DNA of 64,000 nucleotides. Source: Modestobacter italicus (lineage in GTDB: Bacteria; Actinomycetota; Actinomycetes; Mycobacteriales; Geodermatophilaceae). Both the position numbers and the translations under genes were made by a program. Positions 9,472 through 18,329 of the stretch are shown here, one piece after another (positions within the stretch are counted from its first letter, which is position 1; each line of letters starts with the position of its first letter). The notes under the pieces were generated by a model. The model was not told where the DNA came from. It searched no databases and saw only the letters and a program-made list of their open reading frames with translations. The stretch covers positions 1 to 64,000 of the forward strand of contig NZ_JABGCJ010000003.1 in assembly GCF_019799965.1 (NCBI RefSeq), in the 5' to 3' direction.

Positions 9472-10295
9472 CGCACCGGATCGGGCAGCAGCTCGTTCAT
9501 CGAGCCGGAGCGGAAGCCGCGCGGGTCCAGCTCGACCCGGGCGAACCCGGTCACCGCGGCCAGCAGCTCGGGCCCGACCAGCGGCACCAGCGCGGCGTCC
9601 ACCTCGACCCGGGCGACGTCCTCGCCGAGGTCCCGGACCCGCAGGTCGCGCACCGCGTGACCCGCACCGGTCAACGCCGCCCGCAACGCCGCCTCGGCGG
9701 CCTCGACCCGGGCCAGGCCCGCCGCCGACACCGGCACCCCGTAGGCGATCCGGCTGGCCAGGCAGGCCGCGGCGGGTTTGTCCGCCAGCGGCAGCCCCCA
9801 CGACCGCGCAGCGGCCCGGACGTCGTCCTTGGTCATCCCGGCCCGGGCCAGCGGTGCCCAGGCCCCCCGCTCGGCGGCGGCCCGGATGCCGGGGCGGAAA
9901 CCGGCCCGCAGGTCGTCGGCGTTGGTGCCGGTGACCACGTCGGCGATGCCCAGCTTGGCTGCCAGCGGGGTGAGCACCTCGACCAGCTCGGTCTTGCAGA
10001 AGGCGCACCGGTTCCCGGCGTTGGCCACGTAACCGGGACGGGACAGCTCGTCGGTGCTCGGCTGCTCGTGCCGCACGCCCAGCCCGATCGCGAACTCGTG
10101 CGCCGCGCTCCGCTCAGCCGCCGGCAGGCTCGGGGAGACGGCGGTGGCCGCCACGACCCGGTCGGCGCCCAGCGCCCGCACCGCCGCCGCCAGCACCACC
10201 CCGGAGTCCACCCCACCGGAGAAGGCGACCAGCACCGCGGGGACGGCGGCCAGCTCGGCGTCCAGCAGGGCCAGCCGGTGCTCCAGTGCGCTCAC
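9462..10295 (-). CDS. larE: LarE, ATP-dependent sulfur transferase for the nickel-pincer cofactor
   Basis: LarE adenylates the carboxylates made by LarB and installs sulfur to give pyridinium bis-thiocarboxylate mononucleotide. The 277-residue protein has the PP-loop SGGVDS (residues 26-31), NRCAFCKTEL, TGTNADD and ACLASRIAYG. The last cysteine corresponds to the sacrificial Cys176 of L. plantarum. The added CxxC matches the LarE group proposed to hold an iron-sulfur cluster and act catalytically. It follows truB on the same strand by 21 bases and converges on larB. Confidence 0.9.
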   Translation of the reverse strand: MSALEHRLALLDAELAAVPAVLVAFSGGVDSGVVLAAAVRALGADRVVAATAVSPSLPAAERSAAHEFAIGLGVRHEQPSTDELSRPGYVANAGNRCAFCKTELVEVLTPLAAKLGIADVVTGTNADDLRAGFRPGIRAAAERGAWAPLARAGMTKDDVRAAARSWGLPLADKPAAACLASRIAYGVPVSAAGLARVEAAEAALRAALTGAGHAVRDLRVRDLGEDVARVEVDAALVPLVGPELLAAVTGFARVELDPRGFRSGSMNELLPDPVRYR

Positions 10296-10316
10296 CCTCC
10301 GCAGGGTGCCACCGGG

Positions 10317-11237
10317 TCAGCCGGCCGGGAAGCCGACCGCGACCCTGGCCAGCGGGCCGGCGTCCTCGACGAGTGCGACCAGCCGGCCGTCCGGGGCGAT
10401 CGCGGCGTGCAGCCCGGGGGCACCGGTGGCCGGCACCCGCTGGCCGTACCCGAGCGCCACGGCCTCCTCGGCGGTGAGCTCGCGGGCCGGGAACACCGCC
10501 CGTGCGGCGTCGGCCAGCCCCAGCACGCCCGGGCCGGCACCGTCGGCGGACAGCGCGCCCGCGGCCTCCTCGACCGGCCGGGCCGCGCCGGTGGCGAACG
10601 GCCCGGAGGAGGTGCGCCGCAGGGCGACCAGGTGGCCGCCCACGCCGAGGGCTGCGCCGACGTCCCGGGCGATCGCCCGGATGTAGGTGCCGGTGCTGCA
10701 GCGGACGGTCACGTCCACGTCGACGAGGTCAGCGGTGGGCCGGGCGACCCGGTGGACGTCGATCGAGTGGACGGTCACCGACCGGGCGGCCAGCTCGAAC
10801 TCCTCACCGGCCCGCACCCGGTCGTAGGAACGCCGGCCGTCGACCTTCACCGCGCTCACCGACGAGGGCACCTGCTGCAACGGGCCGACCTGGGTGGCCA
10901 GCGCCGCCCGCACGGCTTCCTCGGTGACCCCGCCGGCCGACGCGGTGGCGGTGACGTCGCCCTCCCGGTCGTCGGTGACGGTGGACTGACCCAGCCGGAT
11001 CGTGGCGTCGTAGGTCTTGTCCGACCCCGAGAGGTGGCCGAGCAGCCGGGTGGCGGCACCGACACCGAGGACCAGCAGCCCGGTGGCCATCGGGTCGAGC
11101 GTCCCCGCGTGGCCGACCTTGCGCACCGACAGCACCCGGCGGGCCCGCGCCACGACGTCGTGGGACGTCATCCCGCCGGGCTTGTCGACCAGCAGCAGGG
11201 ACGGCGGGACGTCGGCGTCGGGCTTCTTCGGGCTCAC
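10317..11237 (-). CDS. truB: tRNA pseudouridine(55) synthase
   Basis: TruB makes pseudouridine 55 in the T loop of tRNAs. The 306-residue protein has LLLVDKPGGMTSHDVV at the N terminus and the catalytic Asp48 in GHAGTLDPMATGLL. It also has the thumb-loop region, CSTGTYIRAIARDVG and the small C-terminal domain of actinobacterial TruB. Its start overlaps the MATE gene stop by 4 bases, and it is probably cotranscribed downstream of the rbfA region. Confidence 0.95.
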   Translation of the reverse strand: MSPKKPDADVPPSLLLVDKPGGMTSHDVVARARRVLSVRKVGHAGTLDPMATGLLVLGVGAATRLLGHLSGSDKTYDATIRLGQSTVTDDREGDVTATASAGGVTEEAVRAALATQVGPLQQVPSSVSAVKVDGRRSYDRVRAGEEFELAARSVTVHSIDVHRVARPTADLVDVDVTVRCSTGTYIRAIARDVGAALGVGGHLVALRRTSSGPFATGAARPVEEAAGALSADGAGPGVLGLADAARAVFPARELTAEEAVALGYGQRVPATGAPGLHAAIAPDGRLVALVEDAGPLARVAVGFPAG

Positions 11238-12583
11238 GCCGACACGCTCTCACCCAGCCACGCGCTCCCCCGCACCCGCACGCCCACGGCGACCAGCCGC
11301 AGCACGATGAACAGGGTGAGACCGGACCAGACACCGGCCAGCCCCCAGTCCAGCCAGCCCGACAGCAGCGACAGCGGCACGAAGCCCAGCAGCGCCGCGG
11401 CGAGGGTCACGGTGCGCAGCCAGGCGACGTCGCCGGCGCCCATGAGCACCCCGTCCAGGGCGAACACCACGCCGGCCAGCGGCTGCATCAGGGCCAGGAA
11501 CCACCAGACCAGCCCGGCCTGGGCCAGCACCGCCGGGTCGTCGGTGAACAGCCCGGGCAGCACCGGGCGCAGCGCCACCAGCAGCACCGCGACCAGCAGC
11601 CCGGTGCCCAGCCCCCAGCGGACCACCCGGGCGGCGGTGGCCCGGGCGTCGTCCGGCCGGCCGGCGCCCAGCGCGGTACCGACCAGCGTCTGCGCGGCGA
11701 TGGCGTAGGCGTCCAGCACCAGGGCGAGGAACAGCCACAGCTGCAGGGCGATCTGGTGGGCGCCCAGCTGCGCGGTACCCGACCGCGCCACCACCGCGGC
11801 CGCGGCGGCGAAGGAGAGCTGGAGGACGGCGGCGCGCAGCAGCAGGTCCCGGCCCAGCACCAGCTGGGCGCGCAGCGCCGCGGGCCGGGGACGCCAGGGC
11901 ACGCGCGTGCGCGCCAGCTCGCGGGCCAGCGCCCGCACGAACAGCGCCGCCGAGACGGCCTGCCCGACGACGTTGGCCACCGCGGAACCGACCAGCCCCA
12001 GCCCGGCGACGTGTACCAGCAGCGGGCAGAGCACCAGGCTGACCAGGCTGCCGGCCAGCACGTACCCCATGGGGCGGCGCAGCTCCTGGACCCCGCGGAG
12101 CCAGCCGTTGCCGGCCAGCGCGACCAGCAGCAGCGGCAGCCCCGGACTCGCCACCCGCAGCCACTCCTCGGCGGCGTCGGCGACCGGCCCCGCGCCGCCG
12201 GCCAGCAGCCGGGTGAGCGGCCCGGCGACCACCTGGAAGACGACGGCGAGCAGCCCGCCCAGGGCCAGCGCCAGCCAGGTCGCCTGCACCCCCTCGCCGA
12301 CCGCGCCGGCCCGGTCGCCGGCCCCCGCCCGGCGCGCCGCGCGCGCGGTGGTGCCGTAGGCGAGGAAGTTCAGCAGCGCGGCGACGTAGGCCAGCAGCCC
12401 GCCACCGACGGCCAGGCCGCCGAGGCTGACGGTGCCGAGGTTGCCGACCACCGCGGTGTCCACCAGCAGGTAGAGCGGCTCGGCGGCCAGCACCACGAGC
12501 GCCGGTGCAGCCAGCGCCGGGATCGACGGCCGCGCGGGCACGGCCGGCCCGCCGCCCTGCCGTCCGGGGGACGGCGTCGTCAC
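11234..12583 (-). CDS. MATE family efflux transporter (DinF-like)
   Basis: This 449-residue membrane protein has about 12 hydrophobic segments in two MatE halves. The first half carries AAEPLYLLVDTAVVGNLG, the typical family entry motif. Such carriers export cationic compounds using H+ or Na+ gradients; the substrate cannot be told here. The GTG at 12583 overlaps the stop of the DHH phosphoesterase (GTGA). A longer reading frame upstream only overlaps that gene. In mycobacteria dinF has the same place next to the nrnA-like gene. Confidence 0.9.
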   Translation of the reverse strand: MTTPSPGRQGGGPAVPARPSIPALAAPALVVLAAEPLYLLVDTAVVGNLGTVSLGGLAVGGGLLAYVAALLNFLAYGTTARAARRAGAGDRAGAVGEGVQATWLALALGGLLAVVFQVVAGPLTRLLAGGAGPVADAAEEWLRVASPGLPLLLVALAGNGWLRGVQELRRPMGYVLAGSLVSLVLCPLLVHVAGLGLVGSAVANVVGQAVSAALFVRALARELARTRVPWRPRPAALRAQLVLGRDLLLRAAVLQLSFAAAAAVVARSGTAQLGAHQIALQLWLFLALVLDAYAIAAQTLVGTALGAGRPDDARATAARVVRWGLGTGLLVAVLLVALRPVLPGLFTDDPAVLAQAGLVWWFLALMQPLAGVVFALDGVLMGAGDVAWLRTVTLAAALLGFVPLSLLSGWLDWGLAGVWSGLTLFIVLRLVAVGVRVRGSAWLGESVSA

Positions 12584-13596
12584 AGCCCGCGGGCCAGCTC
12601 CATGCGGAGCTCGTCCATCGTGCCCGGCAGGTCGTGGGCCGAGGTGTACCCGGCCGCGGCCCGGTGCCCGCCCCCGCCCAGGGCCATGGCGACCCGGGAG
12701 ACGTCGGTGGCCCCGCGCGAGCGCATCGAGACCACCCACGAACCGTCGTCCTGCCCCTTCAGGACGCAGGCGACGTCGGCCTCGGCGGTGGCACGGACGA
12801 CGTCCACCAGGGCCTCGAGCTGGTCGGGGGCGAGCCCGTGCTCGCGGGCCTCCGCACCCGTGGACCAGGTCCAGACCACGCCGGCGCCCACCTCGGGCTC
12901 CAGCACGGCCCGACCGGTGACGACGGAGAGCAGCCCCAGCCACCCGAACGGCGCGGTGTCGAACAGCCGCCGGCTGATCGCTGCGTGGTCGATCCCGGTG
13001 CGCAGCAGCCGGGCGGCCAGCTCGTGGGTGCCCGGTGAGGTGTTGCCGAACCGGAACGACCCGGTGTCGGCAGCCAGCCCGGCGTAGAGGCAGGTCGCCA
13101 GCTGCTGGTCCAGCTCGACGTCCAGCTGCTCGAGCAGGTCGGCGACCAGCACCACCGTCGCGGCGGCCTGCGGGTCGACCAGCCGGACCGCACCGAAGCC
13201 GGGGTTGCTGGCGTGGTGGTCGACGACGACCGAGCGCCCGGCCGACCCCAGCAGCGGGGCCAGGCAGCCCAGCCGGCCCGGCGAGGCGGCGTCCAGGCTG
13301 ACGAACAGGTCCACCTGCGCCGGCAGGGCGGCCGGGTCGACCAGCTCAGCGGCGCCGGGCAGCCAGCCCAGGGAGGAGGGCAGCGTGAACGGCTCGGGGA
13401 ACGTGGCCAGCACCCGCGCGCCGCACCGGCGCAGCCCCTCGGCCAGGGCCAGGGTGCTGCCGAGGGCGTCCGCGTCGGGCTGGACGTGCCCGGACAGCAC
13501 CACGGTGGCCCCGGCCCGCGCTGCCCCGGCCAGCGCCTGCACCGCGTCGTCGCGCGCGGCCAGCAGCGGACCGGAGGAGATCGAGGCGGTGGTCAC
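12580..13596 (-). CDS. DHH/DHHA1 phosphoesterase (NrnA-like nanoRNase / pAp phosphatase)
   Basis: The 338-residue protein has GHVQPDADALGS near the N terminus, the DHH motif in VVVDHHASNPGFG and the DHHA1 signature GGGGHRAAAG near the C terminus. NrnA relatives degrade 2-5 nt RNAs and dephosphorylate 3'-phosphoadenosine 5'-phosphate; the mycobacterial neighbour of rbfA does both and also cleaves cyclic dinucleotides. The GTG at 13596 starts one base after the stop of the small acidic ORF. It is likely part of the infB-rbfA transcript. Confidence 0.9.
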   Translation of the reverse strand: MTTASISSGPLLAARDDAVQALAGAARAGATVVLSGHVQPDADALGSTLALAEGLRRCGARVLATFPEPFTLPSSLGWLPGAAELVDPAALPAQVDLFVSLDAASPGRLGCLAPLLGSAGRSVVVDHHASNPGFGAVRLVDPQAAATVVLVADLLEQLDVELDQQLATCLYAGLAADTGSFRFGNTSPGTHELAARLLRTGIDHAAISRRLFDTAPFGWLGLLSVVTGRAVLEPEVGAGVVWTWSTGAEAREHGLAPDQLEALVDVVRATAEADVACVLKGQDDGSWVVSMRSRGATDVSRVAMALGGGGHRAAAGYTSAHDLPGTMDELRMELARGL

Positions 13597-13597
13597 C

Positions 13598-13849
13598 TCA
13601 GCTCGGTTCCTCGGGGCCGGGGTCGGCGTGCGGGACGGCGTTGCTCTCCTCGCCGACCGAGCCGCCGCCCACGGCGTAGTGCGAGCCGTCGTCGGGCTCG
13701 TCGGCAGCGATGCTGTCGGTCGTCCCGATGTCGCCGGTCTTGCCCCCGGCGGTGGGGTCACCGTCGGCGGGCTCGTCCCGGCCGCCGAAACCGACGCCCG
13801 GGTCGGCGGCCGGGTCCGCGTACGGATCGGGGTCGACGGCGCCGGTCAC
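13598..13849 (-). CDS. Small acidic low-complexity protein, unrecognised
   Basis: An 83-residue ORF rich in Asp, Gly, Glu and Pro, with no hydrophobic segment and no family I recognise. It is joined to rbfA by a 4-base GTGA overlap and to the DHH gene by one base, which argues that it is translated. It looks disordered. It could also be a detached acidic tail of RbfA or a spacer ORF kept for translational coupling. Confidence 0.5.
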   Translation of the reverse strand: MTGAVDPDPYADPAADPGVGFGGRDEPADGDPTAGGKTGDIGTTDSIAADEPDDGSHYAVGGGSVGEESNAVPHADPGPEEPS

Positions 13850-14352
13850 CGGGCGCTCCGCTCGGTGGTGGGGGCGTCGGCGGGGTCGGTCAGCTCGGCC
13901 GCGTCGTCGTCCTCGTCCAGCTCGTCCTCGTCGACGGCGGGCTTCCGGTACGGGTCGGCGTCCCCGGCGTACTGGGCGCCCTCCCGGCTGCGGGCCAGCT
14001 CGGCGTCGGCGTGCCGGACGCGCTCGAGCGCCTCCTCCAGCTCGCGGGCCGTGTCGGGCACGGCGTCGGCGACGAAGGTCAGCGTCGGCACGAACTTGAT
14101 GCCGGTCTGCTTGCCGACGGTCGAACGCAGCACCCCGGTGGCGCTGGCCAGGGCCCGCGCGGACTCCTCGACCTGGAGCGCGTCGCCGTAGACGGTGTAG
14201 AACACCGTCGCCTCCCGCAGGTCACTGGTGACCCGTGAGTCGGTGATGGTGACCATCCCGAGGCGGGGGTCCTTGATCTGCGTCTCGATCGTGGCGGAGA
14301 CGATCTGGCGGATGCGCACCGCCAGCCGGCGTGCGCGGGCCGGGTCAGCCAT
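13846..14352 (-). CDS. rbfA: Ribosome-binding factor A
   Basis: RbfA is a KH-fold factor for late 30S maturation near the 16S 5' helix. The 168-residue protein begins with the conserved helix [13 protein letters not shown] and has [12 protein letters not shown] and [13 protein letters not shown]. The last roughly 45 residues are an acidic tail ([16 protein letters not shown]), longer than in many RbfA proteins. It sits downstream of infB and DUF503 in the standard order. Confidence 0.94.
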   Translation of the reverse strand: MADPARARRLAVRIRQIVSATIETQIKDPRLGMVTITDSRVTSDLREATVFYTVYGDALQVEESARALASATGVLRSTVGKQTGIKFVPTLTFVADAVPDTARELEEALERVRHADAELARSREGAQYAGDADPYRKPAVDEDELDEDDDAAELTDPADAPTTERSAR

Positions 14353-14378
14353 CGGTCCTCCTCGAGTGTGGATGGAAC

Positions 14379-14395
14379 GGCCCCTCGCAGGGGCC
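14379..14395 (-). terminator. Short hairpin between DUF503 gene and rbfA
   Basis: GGCCCCT pairs with AGGGGCC around CGC, 26 bases upstream of the rbfA start. It may weaken readthrough or act as an mRNA processing or stability element inside the operon. Confidence 0.4.
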
Positions 14396-14437
14396 CGTCG
14401 CGAGCCTGCGAGCGATGGTGGCGAGGGGGTCCTTCGG

Positions 14438-14731
14438 TCAATCGGTGTCGCTGGTCAGCTGCCGGTGTGTCGACAGCAGGGTCACCTCCGGCCGCTCGGC
14501 CAGCAACCGCTCACAGGCGTCGAGGACGTCGGTCACCTGGCTGGCCACACCCGCCACCGTGGCGACCCCGACCTGCGCACGACGGTGCAGGTCGGGGTCG
14601 CCCACCTCGGCGGCGGCCACGGCGAAGCGGCGCCGTAGCTCGGCCACGATCGGCCGGACCACGGCACGCTTCTCCTTGAGCGAGTGGACGTCACCGAGCA
14701 GCAGGTCGGCGGCGAGCGTGCCAGTGAACAC
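14438..14731 (-). CDS. DUF503 (YlxP-like) protein
   Basis: This 97-residue protein matches the DUF503 family, small dimeric proteins always found between infB and rbfA. It shows [20 protein letters not shown] near the start and an alternating C-terminal half. B. subtilis YlxP has been linked to ribosome assembly, but its role is not settled. The GTG at 14731 is chosen because AAGGAGG lies 8 bases upstream and the protein then begins at the family's first strand. A GTG at 14788 would add 19 residues and start inside the infB terminator hairpin. Confidence 0.85.
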   Translation of the reverse strand: MFTGTLAADLLLGDVHSLKEKRAVVRPIVAELRRRFAVAAAEVGDPDLHRRAQVGVATVAGVASQVTDVLDACERLLAERPEVTLLSTHRQLTSDTD

Positions 14732-14773
14732 GCCCACCGCCTCCTTGGTGCTCAGTGCCGGCTCGGCTCCCTC

Positions 14774-14813
14774 GCTGGGCCCCGTCACCCGCGAGCGGGT
14801 GACGGGGCCCAGC
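14774..14813 (-). terminator. infB: Terminator or attenuator hairpin after infB
   Basis: A perfect 19-base inverted repeat (arms 14774-14792 and 14795-14813) with only two bases between the arms, beginning 15 bases after the infB stop. It is the strongest hairpin in this operon. It likely ends most infB transcripts and lowers expression of DUF503 and rbfA. Confidence 0.75.
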
Positions 14814-14828
14814 CGAGAGCGTCCTTCG

Positions 14829-17800
14829 TCAGGCGCGCGGCTTCTCGCGCAGCTCGAAGGTCTGGATGACGTCCTCGGGCTTGATGTCGTTGAACGACCC
14901 CAGCCCGATGCCGCACTCGTAGCCCTCGCGGACCTCGGTCGCGTCGTCCTTGAAGCGACGCAGCGACTCGACGGTCAGGTTGTCCGCGACCACGGCGCCG
15001 TCCCGGATGAGACGGGCCTTGGAGTTGCGGACGATCGTCCCGCTGCGGACCAGCGAGCCGGCGACGTTGCCGATCTTCGGGACGCGGAAGACCTCGCGGA
15101 CCTCCGCCGTGCCCAGCTGGACCTCTTCGTACTCGGGCTTGAGCATGCCCTTGAGCGCGGACTCGATCTCCTCGATGGCCTGGTAGATGACCGTGTAGTA
15201 CCGGACGTCCACGCCCTCGCGGGTGGCCAGCTCGGTGGCCTGGCCCTCGGCCCGGACGTTGAAGCCCAGGACGATGACGTCGTCGGCCAGCGCCAGGTCG
15301 ATGTCGCTCTTGGTGATCCCACCGACGCCGCGGTGGATGACCCGCAGCGAGATGTCGTCGCTCACCTCGATCTTCATCAGCGCCTCTTCGAGCGCCTCGA
15401 CGGTGCCCGAGTTGTCGCCCTTGATGATCAGGTTGAGCTGACGGGTCTCCTTGAGCGCCGCGTCGAGGTCCTCCAGGCTGATCCGCTTCCGCATCGACGC
15501 GTTCTGCGCGTTGCGGATCCGGGCCTGACGGCGGTCGGCGATCTGCCGGGCGATCCGGTCCTCCTCGACGACGAGGAAGGTGTCACCGGCACGCGGCACG
15601 GAGGTCAGGCCGACGACCTGGACCGGACGGGCCGGCAGGGCCTCCTTGAGCTTGTTGCCGTGCTCATCGAGCAGCGACCGGACGCGACCGTAGGCGTCGC
15701 CGGCCACGATCGAGTCGCCCTGGCGCAGGATGCCGCGCTGGACCAGCACCGTGGCGACGGGGCCACGGCCCTTGTCCAGCTTGCCCTCGATGACCACACC
15801 CTGCGGGTCCTGGCCCACGTTGGCGCGCAGGTCGAGGGAGGCGTCGGCGGTCAGCAGGATCGAGGTCAGCAGGTCGTCGAGGCCCTGACGGGTGGTCGCG
15901 GAGACGTCGACGAACATCGTGTCGCCGCCGTACTCCTCGGCCACCAGCCCGTACTCGGTGAGCTGCTGACGGATCTTGGCGGGGTTGGCCCCCTCCTTGT
16001 CGATCTTGTTGACCGCGACCACGATCGGCACCTCGGCGGCCTGGGCGTGGTTGAGCGCCTCGACCGTCTGCGGCATGACACCGTCGTCGGCGGCCACGAC
16101 CAGGACGACGATGTCGGTGACCTTCGCGCCGCGGGCACGCATCGCGGTGAACGACTCGTGACCCGGGGTGTCGATGAAGGTGACCGGACGCTCGTTGCCC
16201 TCCAGCTCGGTGACGATCTGGTAGGCGCCGATGTGCTGGGTGATCCCACCGGCCTCCTTGCCCGCCACGTTGGCGTGCCGGAGCGCGTCCAGGAGCTTGG
16301 TCTTCCCGTGGTCGACGTGGCCCATGACGGTGACGACCGGCGGACGGATGCCCCAGTCGTCCTCGTCGTCGCTCTCCTCGTCGCCGAAGGTGAGGTCGAA
16401 GGTGTCGAGGAGCTCGCGGTCCTCGTCCTCCGGGCTGACGACCTGGATGACCCAGCCGATCTCGGCACCCAGCAGCTGCAGGGTGTCGTCGTTGACCGAC
16501 TGCGTCGCGGTGATCATCTCGCCCAGGTGGAACAGGGCGGTGACCAGCGCGGCCGGCTCGGCGTTGATCCGCTCGGCCAGGTCGGTCAGCGAGGCGCCAC
16601 GGGGCAGCCGGACGGTCTGCCCGTTGCCGCGGGGCAGCGAGACGCCGCCCATGCTCGGCGCCGCCATGGAGTCGAACTCCTGACGCCGCTGCTTCTTGCT
16701 CTTGCGTCCACGGACCGGGCCGCGACCACCCGGACGCCCGAAGGCACCCGCGGTGCCGGCACCCGAACCACCGCGACCGCGGCCACGGCCACCGCCGCCG
16801 CCACCGGGACGGAAACCACCGGCCGGTGCACCGCCGCCGCCACCGGGGCCACCGCCGCCGGGACGGAAGCCGCCGCCACCACCGGGACCACCCGGACGGC
16901 CACGGCCGCCGGGGCCACCGGGACCACCGGCGCGACCGCCACCGGCGGGGCGCGGCGGCATCATGCCGGGGCTCGGACGCTGCGGCATCATGCCGGGGTT
17001 GGGCCGGGGCCCACCCGGGCCGGCGGCCGGACGGGGCCCACCGGGACCGGACGCCGGACGCGGACCACCGGCACCGGGACCCGGACGGGCGCCGCCCGGA
17101 GCCGGACGCGGCCCACCGGGGCCGGCCTGGTTGCCCGGACCTGCCTGGCCGGGAGCGCCGCCGGGACGCGGGCCGGGGGCCCCGCCGGGACGCGGGCCGG
17201 GGGCACCGGGCCGCGGAGCGCTGCTGAAGGGGTTGTTCCCCGGACGCGGAGCCGGGCGGGGGCCGGGTCGCGGACCCGGTCCTGCCGGACGCGGGGCACC
17301 CGGGGTGGCGCCGCCCTGGGCGGGTGCACCGCTGGGGGCACCACCGGGACGCGCGCCGGGGGCAGCCGGGGCGGCCGGCGGCTGCTGGGTGGGGGCACTG
17401 GCCGCCGGTGCCTGCGGAGCCGGCCGCGGCGCGGGCCGGGGACCGGGACGCGGGCCGGGGGACGCCGGGCGGTCGGGCGCCGACGCCTGGGCCGGAGCCG
17501 GCGTCGTGTCCTGGACCGGAGCCGGGGCAGCCGGCGCCTGGGGCGCCGGGGTCTGCGGAGCGTCCGGTGCTGCCGGAGCCGGTGCTGCCGGAGCCGGTGC
17601 TGCCGGAGCCTGGGCTGCCGGAGCGGTCGGACGCGGGGCGGGAGCGGACGGACGCGGGCCGGGGCGGGCGCCGGAGGCACCGTTGCCGCGGCCGCTGGGG
17701 GCGCCGTCACCGGGGAACGCCTCGCGGAGCCGTCGGGCCACCGGGGCCTCGACGGTGGAGGACGCGGACTTCACGAACTCGCCCTGCTCCTTGAGCTTGG

Positions 17801-17867
17801 CGAGCACTGTCTTGCTGTCGATGCCGAGCTCTTTCGCGAGCTCGTGTACGCGGGCCTTGCCTGGCAC
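14829..17867 (-). CDS. infB: Translation initiation factor IF-2
   Basis: IF-2 is the GTPase that brings initiator fMet-tRNA to the 30S subunit and promotes 50S joining. In this 1012-residue protein the N-terminal IF2 motif ([19 protein letters not shown]) is followed by about 340 residues of Pro/Gly/Ala/Arg-rich sequence. The conserved core comes next: [14 protein letters not shown] (near residue 515), DTPGHE, NKID and the C-terminal tRNA-binding domains. Long N-terminal extensions are usual in actinomycetes. It lies in the rimP-nusA-ylxR-infB order. Confidence 0.97.
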   Translation of the reverse strand: MPGKARVHELAKELGIDSKTVLAKLKEQGEFVKSASSTVEAPVARRLREAFPGDGAPSGRGNGASGARPGPRPSAPAPRPTAPAAQAPAAPAPAAPAPAAPDAPQTPAPQAPAAPAPVQDTTPAPAQASAPDRPASPGPRPGPRPAPRPAPQAPAASAPTQQPPAAPAAPGARPGGAPSGAPAQGGATPGAPRPAGPGPRPGPRPAPRPGNNPFSSAPRPGAPGPRPGGAPGPRPGGAPGQAGPGNQAGPGGPRPAPGGARPGPGAGGPRPASGPGGPRPAAGPGGPRPNPGMMPQRPSPGMMPPRPAGGGRAGGPGGPGGRGRPGGPGGGGGFRPGGGGPGGGGGAPAGGFRPGGGGGGRGRGRGGSGAGTAGAFGRPGGRGPVRGRKSKKQRRQEFDSMAAPSMGGVSLPRGNGQTVRLPRGASLTDLAERINAEPAALVTALFHLGEMITATQSVNDDTLQLLGAEIGWVIQVVSPEDEDRELLDTFDLTFGDEESDDEDDWGIRPPVVTVMGHVDHGKTKLLDALRHANVAGKEAGGITQHIGAYQIVTELEGNERPVTFIDTPGHESFTAMRARGAKVTDIVVLVVAADDGVMPQTVEALNHAQAAEVPIVVAVNKIDKEGANPAKIRQQLTEYGLVAEEYGGDTMFVDVSATTRQGLDDLLTSILLTADASLDLRANVGQDPQGVVIEGKLDKGRGPVATVLVQRGILRQGDSIVAGDAYGRVRSLLDEHGNKLKEALPARPVQVVGLTSVPRAGDTFLVVEEDRIARQIADRRQARIRNAQNASMRKRISLEDLDAALKETRQLNLIIKGDNSGTVEALEEALMKIEVSDDISLRVIHRGVGGITKSDIDLALADDVIVLGFNVRAEGQATELATREGVDVRYYTVIYQAIEEIESALKGMLKPEYEEVQLGTAEVREVFRVPKIGNVAGSLVRSGTIVRNSKARLIRDGAVVADNLTVESLRRFKDDATEVREGYECGIGLGSFNDIKPEDVIQTFELREKPRA
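17566..17610 (-). repeat. 15-bp tandem repeat (x3) in the infB N-terminal region
   Basis: Three identical 15-bp units (GGTGCTGCCGGAGCC on the plus strand) encode a repeated Ala/Pro pentapeptide, followed by a diverged fourth. It lies in the disordered N-terminal part of IF-2, where length can vary without loss of frame. Confidence 0.8.
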
Positions 17868-17928
17868 GGGTCTCCTCTTGGTGAGGCCGGCGGCTGGCCC
17901 GCTCGACCTCTAGATCAGTGGTACATGG

Positions 17929-18321
17929 TCATCGTGACGACTTCACAGGTGGCTCATCCGAGGACGTCCTGCTCTCGACGTGCGGACCGGCCGGGTGCTG
18001 GTCCGACTGTGTGGTGACATCTCTCGTGCGTCCGTCCGGGGAGCGTTCCGCCGGATCGGTGACCGACCGTCGGACGTGCTCCTCGATCGGACCGGTCTCC
18101 AGCATGGTGCTGCAGCGCAGCGCCCGCGGGAAGGCCCGACGCCGAACTGCTGCCTGCAAGCACTCCGTCGTGGGGTGCAGGGACGCACCCCGGCCGGGGA
18201 ACCGCCGCCGCGGGTCGGGGGTCAGCTCCCCGTCCCGGACGACGACACGCAGCAGATCGGTGACCGGTGCGCGGCCCCGGCACCCCACACAGGTGCGCAC
18301 CGGGATCGACGAGTCGGCCAT
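17929..18321 (-). CDS. YlxR family protein (DUF448)
   Basis: The N-terminal 75 residues match the YlxR RNA-binding family, with [38 protein letters not shown] and RRRAFPRAL. YlxR has been reported to affect RNase P activity and nucleoid-linked gene expression in Bacillus. The remaining roughly 50 residues are a polar tail. The ATG at 18321 begins 8 bases after the nusA stop and gives the family N terminus. Confidence 0.88.
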   Translation of the reverse strand: MADSSIPVRTCVGCRGRAPVTDLLRVVVRDGELTPDPRRRFPGRGASLHPTTECLQAAVRRRAFPRALRCSTMLETGPIEEHVRRSVTDPAERSPDGRTRDVTTQSDQHPAGPHVESRTSSDEPPVKSSR

Positions 18322-18329
18322 CGGTGAGT

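Noticed and set aside
14331-18017. A 1228-codon open frame on the plus strand
   Set aside because: It is antisense to infB and follows its repeats. Very high G+C removes stop codons from the opposite strand. The protein has no family, while infB on the minus strand is certain.
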